Made by a program: the position numbers and the translations under genes. Below are positions 34,134-41,943 of a stretch of DNA of 64,000 nt, one piece after another. The DNA is taken from assembly GCA_035712365.1 (NCBI GenBank), contig DASTAW010000033.1, forward strand, positions 143,604 to 207,603, given 5' to 3'. Every line of letters starts with the position of its first letter. The first letter of the stretch is position 1. Below the pieces are notes generated by a model. The model made no database searches, was not told the origin of the DNA, and saw only the letters and a program-made list of their open reading frames with translations. Origin of the DNA: Terriglobia bacterium (lineage in GTDB: Bacteria; Acidobacteriota; Terriglobia; UBA7540).

Positions 34134-35827
34134 CAGTAGCCGGCCGCCTTTCCCGTTCCCCGCGGGTCCGCCGCGCCGAAGCGCCAGCCGGTTTCGGGAT
34201 TAACGTCGATGGCTTCGCATTCGCCCAGGCTGTCCGTCTCCTGGAGCTTGTATCCGGCTCTTCTCAGTTTATCAAGTGTGTCGGCAGAAAAGCCCCACTT
34301 CTCAAGCGTTATCTGGTCCGGCATCCACTGGTCGTGAAAACGCGGCGCCTCGACTGCCCGCAACACGTCCATGTGGTAAACCACCACGTTCAGCAACACC
34401 TGGAGCACCGTGTTGATGATGGTGCCGCCGCCCGGCGACCCCAGCACCAGCCGCACCTTGTTGTTCTGCAGCACGATCACCGGCGTCATGGACGAAAGCG
34501 GCCGCTTGCGGGGCGCAATGGCATTGGCCTGGCTCTGGATCAGGCCAAACATGTTGGGTGTTCCGGGCTTGGAGGTGAAGTCGTCCATCTCGTCGTTCAG
34601 CAGAAAGCCCGCGCCGTCCACCAGCAACCCGCTCCCATAGCCGCTGTTCAGCGTGTAGGTATTTGAAACCGCGTTGCCCTCCGCGTCCACCACGGAGAAG
34701 TGCGTCGTATTCGGGCCCTCAAACGGCGCCGGGTTGCCCTGTTTCACCACGGCGTCAGGCTTTGATTTCAGGATGTCTTTCCGCAACTCGTCGGCGTATT
34801 TCGGGCTGGTCAGCCCCTTCACCGGAACGGAAGCGAAATCCGCGTCGCCCAGGTAGGCAGCCCGGTCGGCGTAGGCGCGGCGCATGGCTTCGACCACCAG
34901 GTGCATCGAGTCGTAGGACTCCGGCGGCCCCAGGTCAAGCGGGCCGAGAATGTTGAGCATCTCAATCAACGCCACGCCTCCCGAACTCGGCGGCGGCGGC
35001 GCCAGGATGTCGTACCCGCGGAAATGTCCCACCAGCGGCTCGCGCACCTTGGCGCGGTACTGCGAGAGGTCCTCCTTGCCGATGATGCCGCCATACTGCG
35101 ACATGGCGGACATCATGAAGGCGGCAACCGGGCCCAGATAGAACGCATTGGGCCCGTGTTGGGCAATCCGTTCCAGCGTTCGCGCCAGGTCGGGCTGTTT
35201 GAAAATCTCTCCGGGCTGGTAAAGGTTCCCGTAGCGCAAAAAGATGCGGCTACTCCCGGTAAACTTCGAAAGCAGCTTCTGGTGGGCTTTGAGCGATTGG
35301 CTCAGGTAATAGCTGACGGGAAAGCCTTCCCTGGCCAGGCGGATGGCCGGTTGCATCACGCGCAGAAGGCCCAGCTTGCCGTACTTCTGCTCGGCCGTCG
35401 AGAGTCCTGCCACGGTGCCGGGGACGCCTGCCGCCAGGGCGCCCACAATGGAAGCGTCGGGTATCACGCGGCCATTTTTGTCCAGATACATGTCGCGCGT
35501 GGCATGGCCGGGCGCTTCCTCGCGGTAATCGATCATCGCCGGCGGTTCACCCACCATTCGGACCATCATGAATCCGCCCCCGCCGATGTTCCCGGCGAAG
35601 GGATAGGTGACGGCCAGCGCAAATCCCACGGCCACGGCCGCATCCACGGCGTTCCCGCCGGCCTCGAGGATTTCAACTCCCGCCTGAGTGGCCAGTGGTT
35701 CGCTCGAAACCACCATTCCGTGCTGCGCGGCAACGGGCGTAAGCGCCACGGCTGGAACGGCAGGCACAAGGATCGCCAGCAGAAAAAGTTTACAAAAGGA
35801 TGGAAGGCGCACGCAACCTCGCGTCAA
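34133..35827 (-). CDS. ggt: Gamma-glutamyltransferase (glutathione hydrolase)
   Basis: An exported enzyme of up to 564 residues that cleaves gamma-glutamyl bonds in glutathione and related compounds and is normally processed into two subunits. The catalytic Thr that becomes the new N-terminus is in NTTHFSVVDAEGNAVSNTYTLNSGYGSG. The oxyanion-hole Gly pair lies in LGSPGGG. The N-terminal signal is hydrophobic (LFLLAILVPAVPAVALTPVAA). The start is uncertain: TTG 35827 begins the open frame, but GTG 35812 with GAGG just upstream is a reasonable alternative. It leads an operon with the epimerase-like gene and asnS. Confidence 0.92.
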   Translation of the reverse strand: MTRGCVRLPSFCKLFLLAILVPAVPAVALTPVAAQHGMVVSSEPLATQAGVEILEAGGNAVDAAVAVGFALAVTYPFAGNIGGGGFMMVRMVGEPPAMIDYREEAPGHATRDMYLDKNGRVIPDASIVGALAAGVPGTVAGLSTAEQKYGKLGLLRVMQPAIRLAREGFPVSYYLSQSLKAHQKLLSKFTGSSRIFLRYGNLYQPGEIFKQPDLARTLERIAQHGPNAFYLGPVAAFMMSAMSQYGGIIGKEDLSQYRAKVREPLVGHFRGYDILAPPPPSSGGVALIEMLNILGPLDLGPPESYDSMHLVVEAMRRAYADRAAYLGDADFASVPVKGLTSPKYADELRKDILKSKPDAVVKQGNPAPFEGPNTTHFSVVDAEGNAVSNTYTLNSGYGSGLLVDGAGFLLNDEMDDFTSKPGTPNMFGLIQSQANAIAPRKRPLSSMTPVIVLQNNKVRLVLGSPGGGTIINTVLQVLLNVVVYHMDVLRAVEAPRFHDQWMPDQITLEKWGFSADTLDKLRRAGYKLQETDSLGECEAIDVNPETGWRFGAADPRGTGKAAGY

Positions 35828-36314
35828 AGAAGCGAACTACGGTTCATACCGGGAACGGGACCCCTCCGGCAGCGCTTCTGAAGCAACCGTTCAAGGCGCT
35901 GTTTTTTGAACCTGTAATGTAAGCGAAAACCCGCCAAGCGTCAACTGGCAGCGAGCGACTGTGCGGCGCCACCTTCTCCGGTTTTTCGCCCGGCCGCTCG
36001 CACGAGCAGCGTCTGCACCGGCGCGCGTCCGTCCGTCTGATTTTCCAATGACGGGCGGCCATGGGGGGCGCCAAATAACGGTGAAGCGCGGGGAGAGGGT
36101 GCCGGAGGTCCGACGGCGGGTGAAGCGTAAGCTTGCTCCGCCGTTGAAAACCAAGCACCAGGATTTTTTCTCTGGCTCGGCCTCCGGCGGATGGCGCGTT
36201 CATCGCGGGGTGTGCGACGCGAGCGATTTCCGACGAAAAGTTCAAATGCTGGACCGCGGCCCTCGGCAAAAATGCCTTGACAGGCCCGAACATGTAACCT
36301 TATGATTACATATT
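35828..36314. other. Divergent intergenic region
   Basis: About 490 bp between ggt (minus) and arsR-like (plus). Apart from the dyad at 36292-36311 next to the arsR start, I see no supported gene; several open frames exist but have no ribosome binding site or recognisable sequence. Confidence 0.4.
36292..36311. promoter_or_regulatory. Candidate ArsR operator dyad
   Basis: ATGTAA (36292-36297) and TTACAT (36306-36311) form a perfect inverted repeat with an 8-base centre. It ends three bases before the arsR-like start codon. ArsR-family repressors often bind such AT-rich dyads on their own promoters, so this is a plausible autoregulatory site. Confidence 0.6.
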
Positions 36315-36698
36315 ATGAGTTACCGCTCGGTTACATATTCTCCGGATGCCATCTTCAGCGCCCTCGCCGACCCCACCCGCCGCGCTGTCCTGGACCTCTT
36401 GCGACGCGGAAGCCTGCCTGCGGGCCGCATCGCCGAGGCCTTCCCTGTTTCCAGACCCGCCGTCTCAAAACACCTGCGCCTGCTGCGGCGCGCCCGTCTG
36501 GTGCGCGAGCGGCGCGAGGGCCGGCGCCGTCTCTACGAGCTGAACCCCGCCCCACTGCGGGCCGTTGATTCCTGGATCAGGCAATATCAGAGGTTCTGGC
36601 AGGCAAGCCTCACCGGGCTGAAGGCAGTGGCGGAATCCGAGCACAAGAAGAAAGCCAGCCGCCCTCCGGCAGAGAAGAAGAAAAAACGTCCGCGATAA
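36315..36698 (+). CDS. ArsR-family HTH transcriptional regulator
   Basis: A 127-residue winged-helix regulator. The helix-turn-helix block is clear: ALADPTRRAVLDLLRRGSLPAGRIAEAF, then PVSRPAVSKHLRLLRRARLVRERREGRRRLYELNPAPL. No Cys-rich metal site is seen, so it is not a classical arsenic or zinc sensor; this subgroup usually regulates a neighbouring AHSA1/SRPBCC gene. ATG 36315 has no ribosome binding site, and a dyad lies just upstream. The next gene starts 13 bp after its stop, with AAGGAGG overlapping the stop codon, so the two are cotranscribed. The tail is very basic. Confidence 0.88.
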   Translation: MSYRSVTYSPDAIFSALADPTRRAVLDLLRRGSLPAGRIAEAFPVSRPAVSKHLRLLRRARLVRERREGRRRLYELNPAPLRAVDSWIRQYQRFWQASLTGLKAVAESEHKKKASRPPAEKKKKRPR

Positions 36699-36711
36699 GG
36701 AGGCCGTGAGA

Positions 36712-37212
36712 ATGAAATCCAAGGCGACATCAAGAGTCACTCCAGACGCCGATGCCATCATCAGCGAAATTCTTATCGAATCGCCACCGGAGCAGGTGTT
36801 TCAGGCGCTGGTCGACCCCAATCTGGTGGTCGAGTGGTGGGGCGAGCCAGGCATCTACCGCTGCACGAATTTCCAGGCTGCCCTGCGCGTGGGAGGAAAG
36901 TGGAAAAGCACGGGATTGGACGGCGCCGGCAACAACTTTGAGGTGGCCGGCGAATACCTGGAAATCGACCGTCCGCGGCTGCTGGTTTCCACCTGGACCG
37001 CAAGCTGGACCGGCCCTGCGAAAACCACCATCCGCTGGGAGCTCGAAGCAACGGATGGAGGAACGCTGGTCAGAATTCAGCACAGCGGCTTCCTGGCCCA
37101 CCCGGAATTGGCGCAGAGTTACCGGGGCTGGCCAAGGATGCTGGGGTGGCTGCAGGCATTGTTAGAGCGCGGCGAGACTGTGGGCGATCGGAAACCGGAC
37201 TCATCGAGTTAA
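36712..37212 (+). CDS. SRPBCC-domain protein (AHSA1 family)
   Basis: A 166-residue protein of the START/AHSA1 ligand-binding fold. Visible blocks are ESPPEQVFQALVDPNLVVEWWG near residue 20-42, GGKWKSTG, and the C-terminal helix segment LAQSYRGWPRMLGWLQALLERGE. ATG 36712 has AAGGAGG (36697-36703) eight bases upstream; the GTG at 36706 is a poorer choice. It is coupled to the ArsR-type gene, a very common pair in which the SRPBCC protein is probably the effector or stress response. The bound ligand is unknown. Confidence 0.87.
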   Translation: MKSKATSRVTPDADAIISEILIESPPEQVFQALVDPNLVVEWWGEPGIYRCTNFQAALRVGGKWKSTGLDGAGNNFEVAGEYLEIDRPRLLVSTWTASWTGPAKTTIRWELEATDGGTLVRIQHSGFLAHPELAQSYRGWPRMLGWLQALLERGETVGDRKPDSSS

Positions 37213-37288
37213 CGCTGCGCTCACCGCTGATGAGTACGGCTGGCGCGGAAATTTTCAGACAAGCCGAATGGGAGGAGGTTACCACGCG

Positions 37289-37759
37289 ATGGTAAAGAAA
37301 ATGTTGTTATTTCTATTTATCGGGTTGTTTGGTCCACCACAGCTTGCGATGCGGGGACAATCAAAGGAGAGAACGAATATGGATACGGTAAGGGTTCGAT
37401 ATATGGTCAACGATCTTGACCCGGCGGTAAAGTTTTATACGACCTACCTGGGCTTTCAAGTGGAGCAAGAGGCAAGGCCTAACTTTGCGTTGCTCAACCG
37501 AGGAAACTTGGAGTTGGCGCTGAGCACGCCGTTTGGCCCAGGAGGAGCGGCAAAACCCATGCCAGATGGCCGCAAGCCTGAACCAGGCGGATGGAATCGC
37601 ATCATCATAAACGTGCATAACCTTCGAGCGGAAGTCGCTCGTCTCAGAAAGGCAGATTTACATTTTCGGAACGATATCGTCAGCGGGCCGGGCGGATCGG
37701 AGATACTGCTGAATGATCCCTCGGGAAACCCGATAGAGCTTTTCCAATCAGGTCGCTGA
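37289..37759 (+). CDS. VOC-superfamily (glyoxalase/dioxygenase-like) protein
   Basis: From ATG 37289 the protein has 156 residues and begins with a signal-like segment (KKMLLFLFIGLFGPPQLAMRGQ). A second start, ATG 37379, has its own AAAGGAG nine bases upstream and gives a 126-residue cytoplasmic protein (MDTVRVRYMVND...). The body has two beta-alpha-beta-beta-beta modules: VRYMVNDLDPAVKFYTTYLGF and later RIIINVHNLRAEVARLRKADLHFRND..., ending DPSGNPIELFQ. One of the usual metal ligands, the final Glu, is present. The family includes glyoxalase I and resistance proteins. Which start is used cannot be told from sequence. Confidence 0.82.
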   Translation: MVKKMLLFLFIGLFGPPQLAMRGQSKERTNMDTVRVRYMVNDLDPAVKFYTTYLGFQVEQEARPNFALLNRGNLELALSTPFGPGGAAKPMPDGRKPEPGGWNRIIINVHNLRAEVARLRKADLHFRNDIVSGPGGSEILLNDPSGNPIELFQSGR

Positions 37760-38170
37760 AAAGTTGAATCTGCCAGCCGCGGTCACTTTCTCACAGACGC
37801 GGGGCTGCCACCGCTGCGGTTCTCTTCAACGCACCAGCGGGTGAGTTCAGGAGCGACTTTGTCCGCCACGGCGCGAGGGACATCAGATTCCCTCGCTTGG
37901 TGAAATTGTAACCGATTGAACCAGGCCGCTGCCCGCACCCTATCCGGGGCTCAGTGTGGGCCACATACGAGGATTGCCATCCGAATTACAGTCCGTTCAG
38001 CCTAATAATCTTCGAATTAGCCGACCTACCGTCCGGTAATTAGAAACGATAATTCGTCTTGACATGCGACTGCTACCCTCCTAGGCTGGAGCCATCATAG
38101 ACAGACCGGGTACGACGGGGTACGTTAGGCGCGGGTTCGCCTGGCGGGGGGGACTGAAGGGAGTCGCGGA
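37760..38170 (+). other. Intergenic region upstream of rlpA
   Basis: About 410 bp without a supported gene, containing one good promoter (38059-38087) and an AAGGGAG site at 38157-38163. Confidence 0.4.
38059..38087 (+). promoter_or_regulatory. Sigma-70-type promoter
   Basis: A perfect TTGACA (38059-38064) is separated by 17 bp from TAGGCT (38082-38087). The nearest downstream gene, rlpA, begins at 38171 on the same strand, so a leader of about 75 bases is expected. Confidence 0.6.
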
Positions 38171-38641
38171 TTGAGGAACCTCGTTATGGGCTGCGCAGTG
38201 GCAGCTCTGGTAGCGCTTTCTGCTCGCTCGGAAGCCAGGTCGCCTGAGCTGAGAGTGCTGCAGTCAAACACGACGGCAGGTGCAAAGGTGCAATTTGGCG
38301 TGGCAAGCTGGTATGGCCCGGAGTTTCATGGACTTCCAACTGCCAGCGGGCATCCCTTCGACATGAAGGCCATGACCTGCGCCCATCGCAAGCTCCCGTT
38401 GGGCACCCGGATCAAGGTGACCAACCTGTTAAACGCCCGGACACTGGTGCTTGAAGTGACTGATCGTGGTCCATGGGTGGCCAACCGGCTGCTGGACGTC
38501 AGCATGGGGGCCGCAAAACGGTTGGGATTTATGGGCGCAGGGGTGACCCCTGTCCGCATCCAGGTGGTGTCGTATCCTCAGGCGACCGGTTCGCCCGCCA
38601 GCCAGGCAGCTACCCAGGCCTTAATGCCCCAAGCGAACTAA
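38171..38641 (+). CDS. rlpA: RlpA-like septal ring lytic transglycosylase (double-psi beta-barrel)
   Basis: A 156-residue exported protein. TTG 38171 with AAGGGAG seven bases upstream gives a short signal peptide (RNLVMGCAVAALVALSARSEA). The double-psi beta-barrel is clear: GVASWYGPEFHGLPTASGHPFD, then AMTCAHRKLPLGTRIKVTNL and VEVTDRGPWV-type block LEVTDRGPWVANRLLDVSMGAAKRLG. The catalytic Asp in TDRGP is present. RlpA cleaves naked glycan strands at the division site. No SPOR domain is visible, so septal targeting through that domain is not expected here. It may not bind as the E. coli protein does. Confidence 0.87.
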   Translation: MRNLVMGCAVAALVALSARSEARSPELRVLQSNTTAGAKVQFGVASWYGPEFHGLPTASGHPFDMKAMTCAHRKLPLGTRIKVTNLLNARTLVLEVTDRGPWVANRLLDVSMGAAKRLGFMGAGVTPVRIQVVSYPQATGSPASQAATQALMPQAN

Positions 38642-38763
38642 CCAGGCGCCAGTTCCGTAATGCCGTAGCGGCTACCGGCACGAAGCCTCGACCTTCCTGA
38701 CCGAAACTGAAAGAAGCGCTTTCCAAAGGGCCAGCCCGCAGCGCATTAGAGCGCGCGGGGCGA

Positions 38764-39636
38764 TCAACTCAGGCGGAGATTCCGGAGGTACTCGTAGCTG
38801 ATCCTGATGGCCTCGAACTCCGGCAGATTGCAACGGTCCTGCTCGACGAAGATATGTTTGGCTCCGGCTTCATGCACGTGGGCAAAGATGCGCTGCCAAT
38901 CAATGCGGCCCTGGCCCACAGGAGCAAAGGGATTTGGGCCGCTTGTTCCAGGGTCTTTCTGAGGGCTGATCTTGACGCCCTTGCGCAAGTCTTTGATGTG
39001 CAGCATGGGAAACCGCCCGGGATAGAGCCGCCAGTAGTGGAGCGGATCAGCCCCGGCATAGGTGACCCAGAAGATATCCATCTCCATCTTCAGAAGATCA
39101 GGGTCGCAGTTCTTCAGCAGGATGTCGTAGCCAGTGGTGCCGCCCACTTTGGCGAATTCATGGAAATGAGCGTGGTAGCAGAACTGAATTCCGGCTTGCT
39201 TTGACACCCTCCCGCACTGGTTGTAGAAATCGGCACGGCGCCTCCAGGCTTCGGCGTTTAGAACAGGATTGTCACCGACCACGATGTACTGCAGGCCGTA
39301 ATCGTGGGCTTGGCCGACGGCTTTCTTCCAGTCTTCAAGAGTCTTGGGTTCATCAAAATAGCCGCTTGGGGCGGTCAGGCCGGCGGCCCGCAGGTCTTGC
39401 CTCAGCGCGGCGGGTTTGCTGCCGGGGCCGATCTCGACCTCCCGGTAACCGGCAGCGGCAACTTTCTCCAAAGTTTCAGCAGGGTCTTTGGCGAAGCGGT
39501 CGCGAACCGTATAGAGCTCAAGCCCAATGGGACCTGGCCATGCCGGTTTTCCGGCAGCCCAAGCGTCCCGAATGGGCATCACCACCCCTGCCGCCGCTCC
39601 TCCCACCGCTCCAAGAAAACTGCGCCGCGTCAACAT
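38764..39636 (-). CDS. Tat-exported sugar phosphate isomerase/epimerase (TIM barrel)
   Basis: A 290-residue xylose isomerase-like TIM-barrel protein. It begins LTRRSFLGAVGGAAAGVVMPIRDAWA, a twin-arginine signal, and GGAGGTG precedes ATG 39636. The body shows GLELYTVRDRFAKDPAETLEKVAAAGYREVEI, a typical first strand and helix, then QFCYHAHFHEF, KMEMDIFWVTYAG, LHIKDLRKG and IFVEQDRC, in which Glu/Asp/His metal ligands are expected. Such secreted forms are common near Gfo/Idh genes in acidobacteria and likely act on sugars released outside the cell. The substrate is unknown. Confidence 0.87.
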   Translation of the reverse strand: MLTRRSFLGAVGGAAAGVVMPIRDAWAAGKPAWPGPIGLELYTVRDRFAKDPAETLEKVAAAGYREVEIGPGSKPAALRQDLRAAGLTAPSGYFDEPKTLEDWKKAVGQAHDYGLQYIVVGDNPVLNAEAWRRRADFYNQCGRVSKQAGIQFCYHAHFHEFAKVGGTTGYDILLKNCDPDLLKMEMDIFWVTYAGADPLHYWRLYPGRFPMLHIKDLRKGVKISPQKDPGTSGPNPFAPVGQGRIDWQRIFAHVHEAGAKHIFVEQDRCNLPEFEAIRISYEYLRNLRLS

Positions 39637-39805
39637 TGTTCACCTCCCAGTCTGTGGCCGTCATTTAATATCAGACTCGACCCTGTGTCAACCGTGGGTA
39701 GCCGGAGAAGCCGGGTCTCGGCCTGCTTGAGTCTTTTCTGGGTCATGAATTACGATTGTGAAGGTTCAGCCTGGGTTGGTTTCTGGAACTCTTATTGAGG
39801 ATCCA

Positions 39806-40297
39806 ATGCTCCGGATACGTCCGGCGGTGACCAAAGACATTCCGCTGATTGTCCAGCTCATCCACGAGCTGGCCGAATACGAGAGGGAGCCGCAACAGGC
39901 CATAGCTGCGGAGCAGGACATCCGGCGCGACGGTTTTTCCGCGAATCCGAAATTTCGCGTGATCATTGCCGAATGGAGCGGCCATCCGGCAGGCTTCGCG
40001 CTCTTCTTCTATAACTACTCCACCTGGATGGGCCGTGCCGGTCTTTACCTGGAAGACCTGTTTGTGCGGCCGGAGTTTCGCGGCAGGGGAATCGGCAAAT
40101 CTCTGCTGACGCATCTGGCGAAGATGGCGGTTGACGAAGGCTGCGGCCGGTTTGAATGGCAGGTGCTCAACTGGAACACTCCGGCGCTTGAGTTTTACAA
40201 GGCGCTCGGCGCACGCGTGATGGAGGAGTGGTCCACCATGCGCATCACAGGCGAACCGCTCAGGAAGCTGGCTTTGTTGAGCAAATCGCACACCTGA
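39806..40297 (+). CDS. GNAT-family N-acetyltransferase
   Basis: A 163-residue acetyltransferase that uses acetyl-CoA. The GNAT motif A is VRPEFRGRGIGKSLLTHLAKMA, the pyrophosphate-binding R-x-x-G-x-G/A loop. Other features are ALFFYNYSTWMGRAGLYLEDLF and WQVLNWNTPALEFYKALGAR, matching diamine (spermidine/spermine) N-acetyltransferase-like proteins. ATG 39806 (MLRIRPA) is preceded by GAGG and chosen over an upstream in-frame ATG whose product would have a non-conserved leader. Substrate is inferred, not shown. Confidence 0.87.
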   Translation: MLRIRPAVTKDIPLIVQLIHELAEYEREPQQAIAAEQDIRRDGFSANPKFRVIIAEWSGHPAGFALFFYNYSTWMGRAGLYLEDLFVRPEFRGRGIGKSLLTHLAKMAVDEGCGRFEWQVLNWNTPALEFYKALGARVMEEWSTMRITGEPLRKLALLSKSHT

Positions 40298-40428
40298 CGG
40301 CTGAGGCGGACGCCGCGAAAGTTTTGTGAACAAAAGCCTTTCCCTCTGCGCCCGTTTCTGTCAAACTTGCCCGTTATCTCAATTGTATCGATTCTTTTTT
40401 AGAATTACACGAGGAGGGCAGGTGTTCT

Positions 40429-41796
40429 ATGTCTAGAGATTCAATGACACGTCGTGATTTTATGCGAGTAGGAGCGGGGGCTGCCGCAGTCGGTTCGGCG
40501 GCCAAGGTGACCTTGCTGGAGCCGGCGCACGCCATGGCGTCGCCCCGGCCTGTGCCACCGTCGGACAGGCTGCGGTTTGCCTCGATAGGGACAGGAGTGC
40601 GGGGATGCGAAGATTTATCGACGGCGCTACGCGCACCCGGCGTCGATATGGTGGCGGTCTCCGACCTCTATGACGGGCGACTGATCGCTGCCCAGGAGCA
40701 CGCCGGTAAGAAGCTGGACACCACCAAAGATTACCGCAGAATTCTTGACCGCAAGGACATCGACTTTGTGATTGTGGCCACCATGGACCATTGGCATTCA
40801 AAGATTGTGGAAGACGCCTGTGCTGCCGGCAAGGACGTTTATTGCGAAAAGCCGATGACTCACAAAGTCCCGGAAGGCTTCAGAATCATTGACGCGGCGC
40901 AGAAATACGGACGAATGGTTCAGGTGGGCAGCCAGCGGCGAAGCAACATAGTCTTTGCCAAGGGGCGAGAGATTGTTGAGAGCGGTGCGCTGGGACAGAT
41001 AACCGCCGTCGAGGGCTGGATCGATCGCAATGATCCGAGCGGCGCCTGGGTCTATCCCATCCCGCCTGACGCCAACGAGCAGACAATCGACTGGGAGCAG
41101 TTCCTCGGCGATGCGCCCAAGCGGCCTTTTGACGCCAAGCGGTTCTTCCGCTGGCGCGGTTATTCGGATTATGGTGAAGGTCTGCCGGGCGACCTGTATG
41201 TCCATATCCTGACCGGAATTTACACCGCCATGGGATTCGAGGGGCCACCTCAGAAGGCTGTGGCCAGCGGCGGTCTATATCACTATAAAGACGGCCGTGA
41301 CGAGCCCGACCTGATCTGGACGCTCTATACCTTTCCGGGAACGACGGTTTCCGTCCGCTGCAATCTGAATAACGATTCGCAGGGCGGAGACACCCGCATT
41401 TATGGCACCAAGGGAACGCTGATGTTCAGTGGCGAGGAATCGGTGACTTTTGCCCCGCAGGATACACGTCCCCAGCCCGAACGGTATTCCGTGGATGGAT
41501 GGCCGAAAAAGCTGCGCGAGGAGTACTGGGCGAAGTGGAAGGAGGAGCATCCTGCCCCGCCGTTGAGTTCGCTGACCGCTGTCGAACAGTCTCAGACCTT
41601 CCGCGTGCCTGATGGTTACGATGAGGACCTGGTACACATGGAGAATTTCCTGAACGCAGTCAGGACGCGGAAACCCAACGATGAGGGACCCGTCTTCGGC
41701 AACTGGACAGCTACTGCGAGCCACATGGCGAATCATTCCTACTTCAACAAGGCTGAGGCCGTCTGGGACGAACAGGCAAAAACCATCCGCACTTAG
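40429..41796 (+). CDS. Tat-exported Gfo/Idh/MocA-family oxidoreductase
   Basis: A 455-residue protein with a twin-arginine leader (TRRDFMRVGAGAAAVG) and GAGGAGGG before ATG 40429. The Rossmann part shows FASIGTGVRG near residue 50 and VYCEKPMTHKVPEG around 141-154, with the EKP motif whose Lys contacts NAD(P) and substrate. The C-terminal alpha/beta domain contains PDLIWTLYTFPGTTVSV. The family catalyses NAD(P)-dependent sugar oxidation, and in some Tat-exported forms glycosidase-like chemistry. A paralogue follows 150 bp downstream. The substrate is unknown. Confidence 0.9.
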   Translation: MSRDSMTRRDFMRVGAGAAAVGSAAKVTLLEPAHAMASPRPVPPSDRLRFASIGTGVRGCEDLSTALRAPGVDMVAVSDLYDGRLIAAQEHAGKKLDTTKDYRRILDRKDIDFVIVATMDHWHSKIVEDACAAGKDVYCEKPMTHKVPEGFRIIDAAQKYGRMVQVGSQRRSNIVFAKGREIVESGALGQITAVEGWIDRNDPSGAWVYPIPPDANEQTIDWEQFLGDAPKRPFDAKRFFRWRGYSDYGEGLPGDLYVHILTGIYTAMGFEGPPQKAVASGGLYHYKDGRDEPDLIWTLYTFPGTTVSVRCNLNNDSQGGDTRIYGTKGTLMFSGEESVTFAPQDTRPQPERYSVDGWPKKLREEYWAKWKEEHPAPPLSSLTAVEQSQTFRVPDGYDEDLVHMENFLNAVRTRKPNDEGPVFGNWTATASHMANHSYFNKAEAVWDEQAKTIRT

Positions 41797-41943
41797 CGCG
41801 GGAGACCAGATGTCAGCGCGGCGGCTCTGGCTTGCGTTTCGGCCAGCATGAGCGCAGCCGCGCAACCGAGGCGCGCGCCGGTTTTCCGGCAAGTGACAAA
41901 GCATCGTCATAATTTGAATGATACGAAGGGGAGGTGCATCGAC

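Noticed and set aside
36060..36100. GGGGAGAGGGTG stretch like the right half of the 4792 hairpin
   Set aside because: The pairing arm is missing and the match is short, so a degenerate repeat copy cannot be supported.
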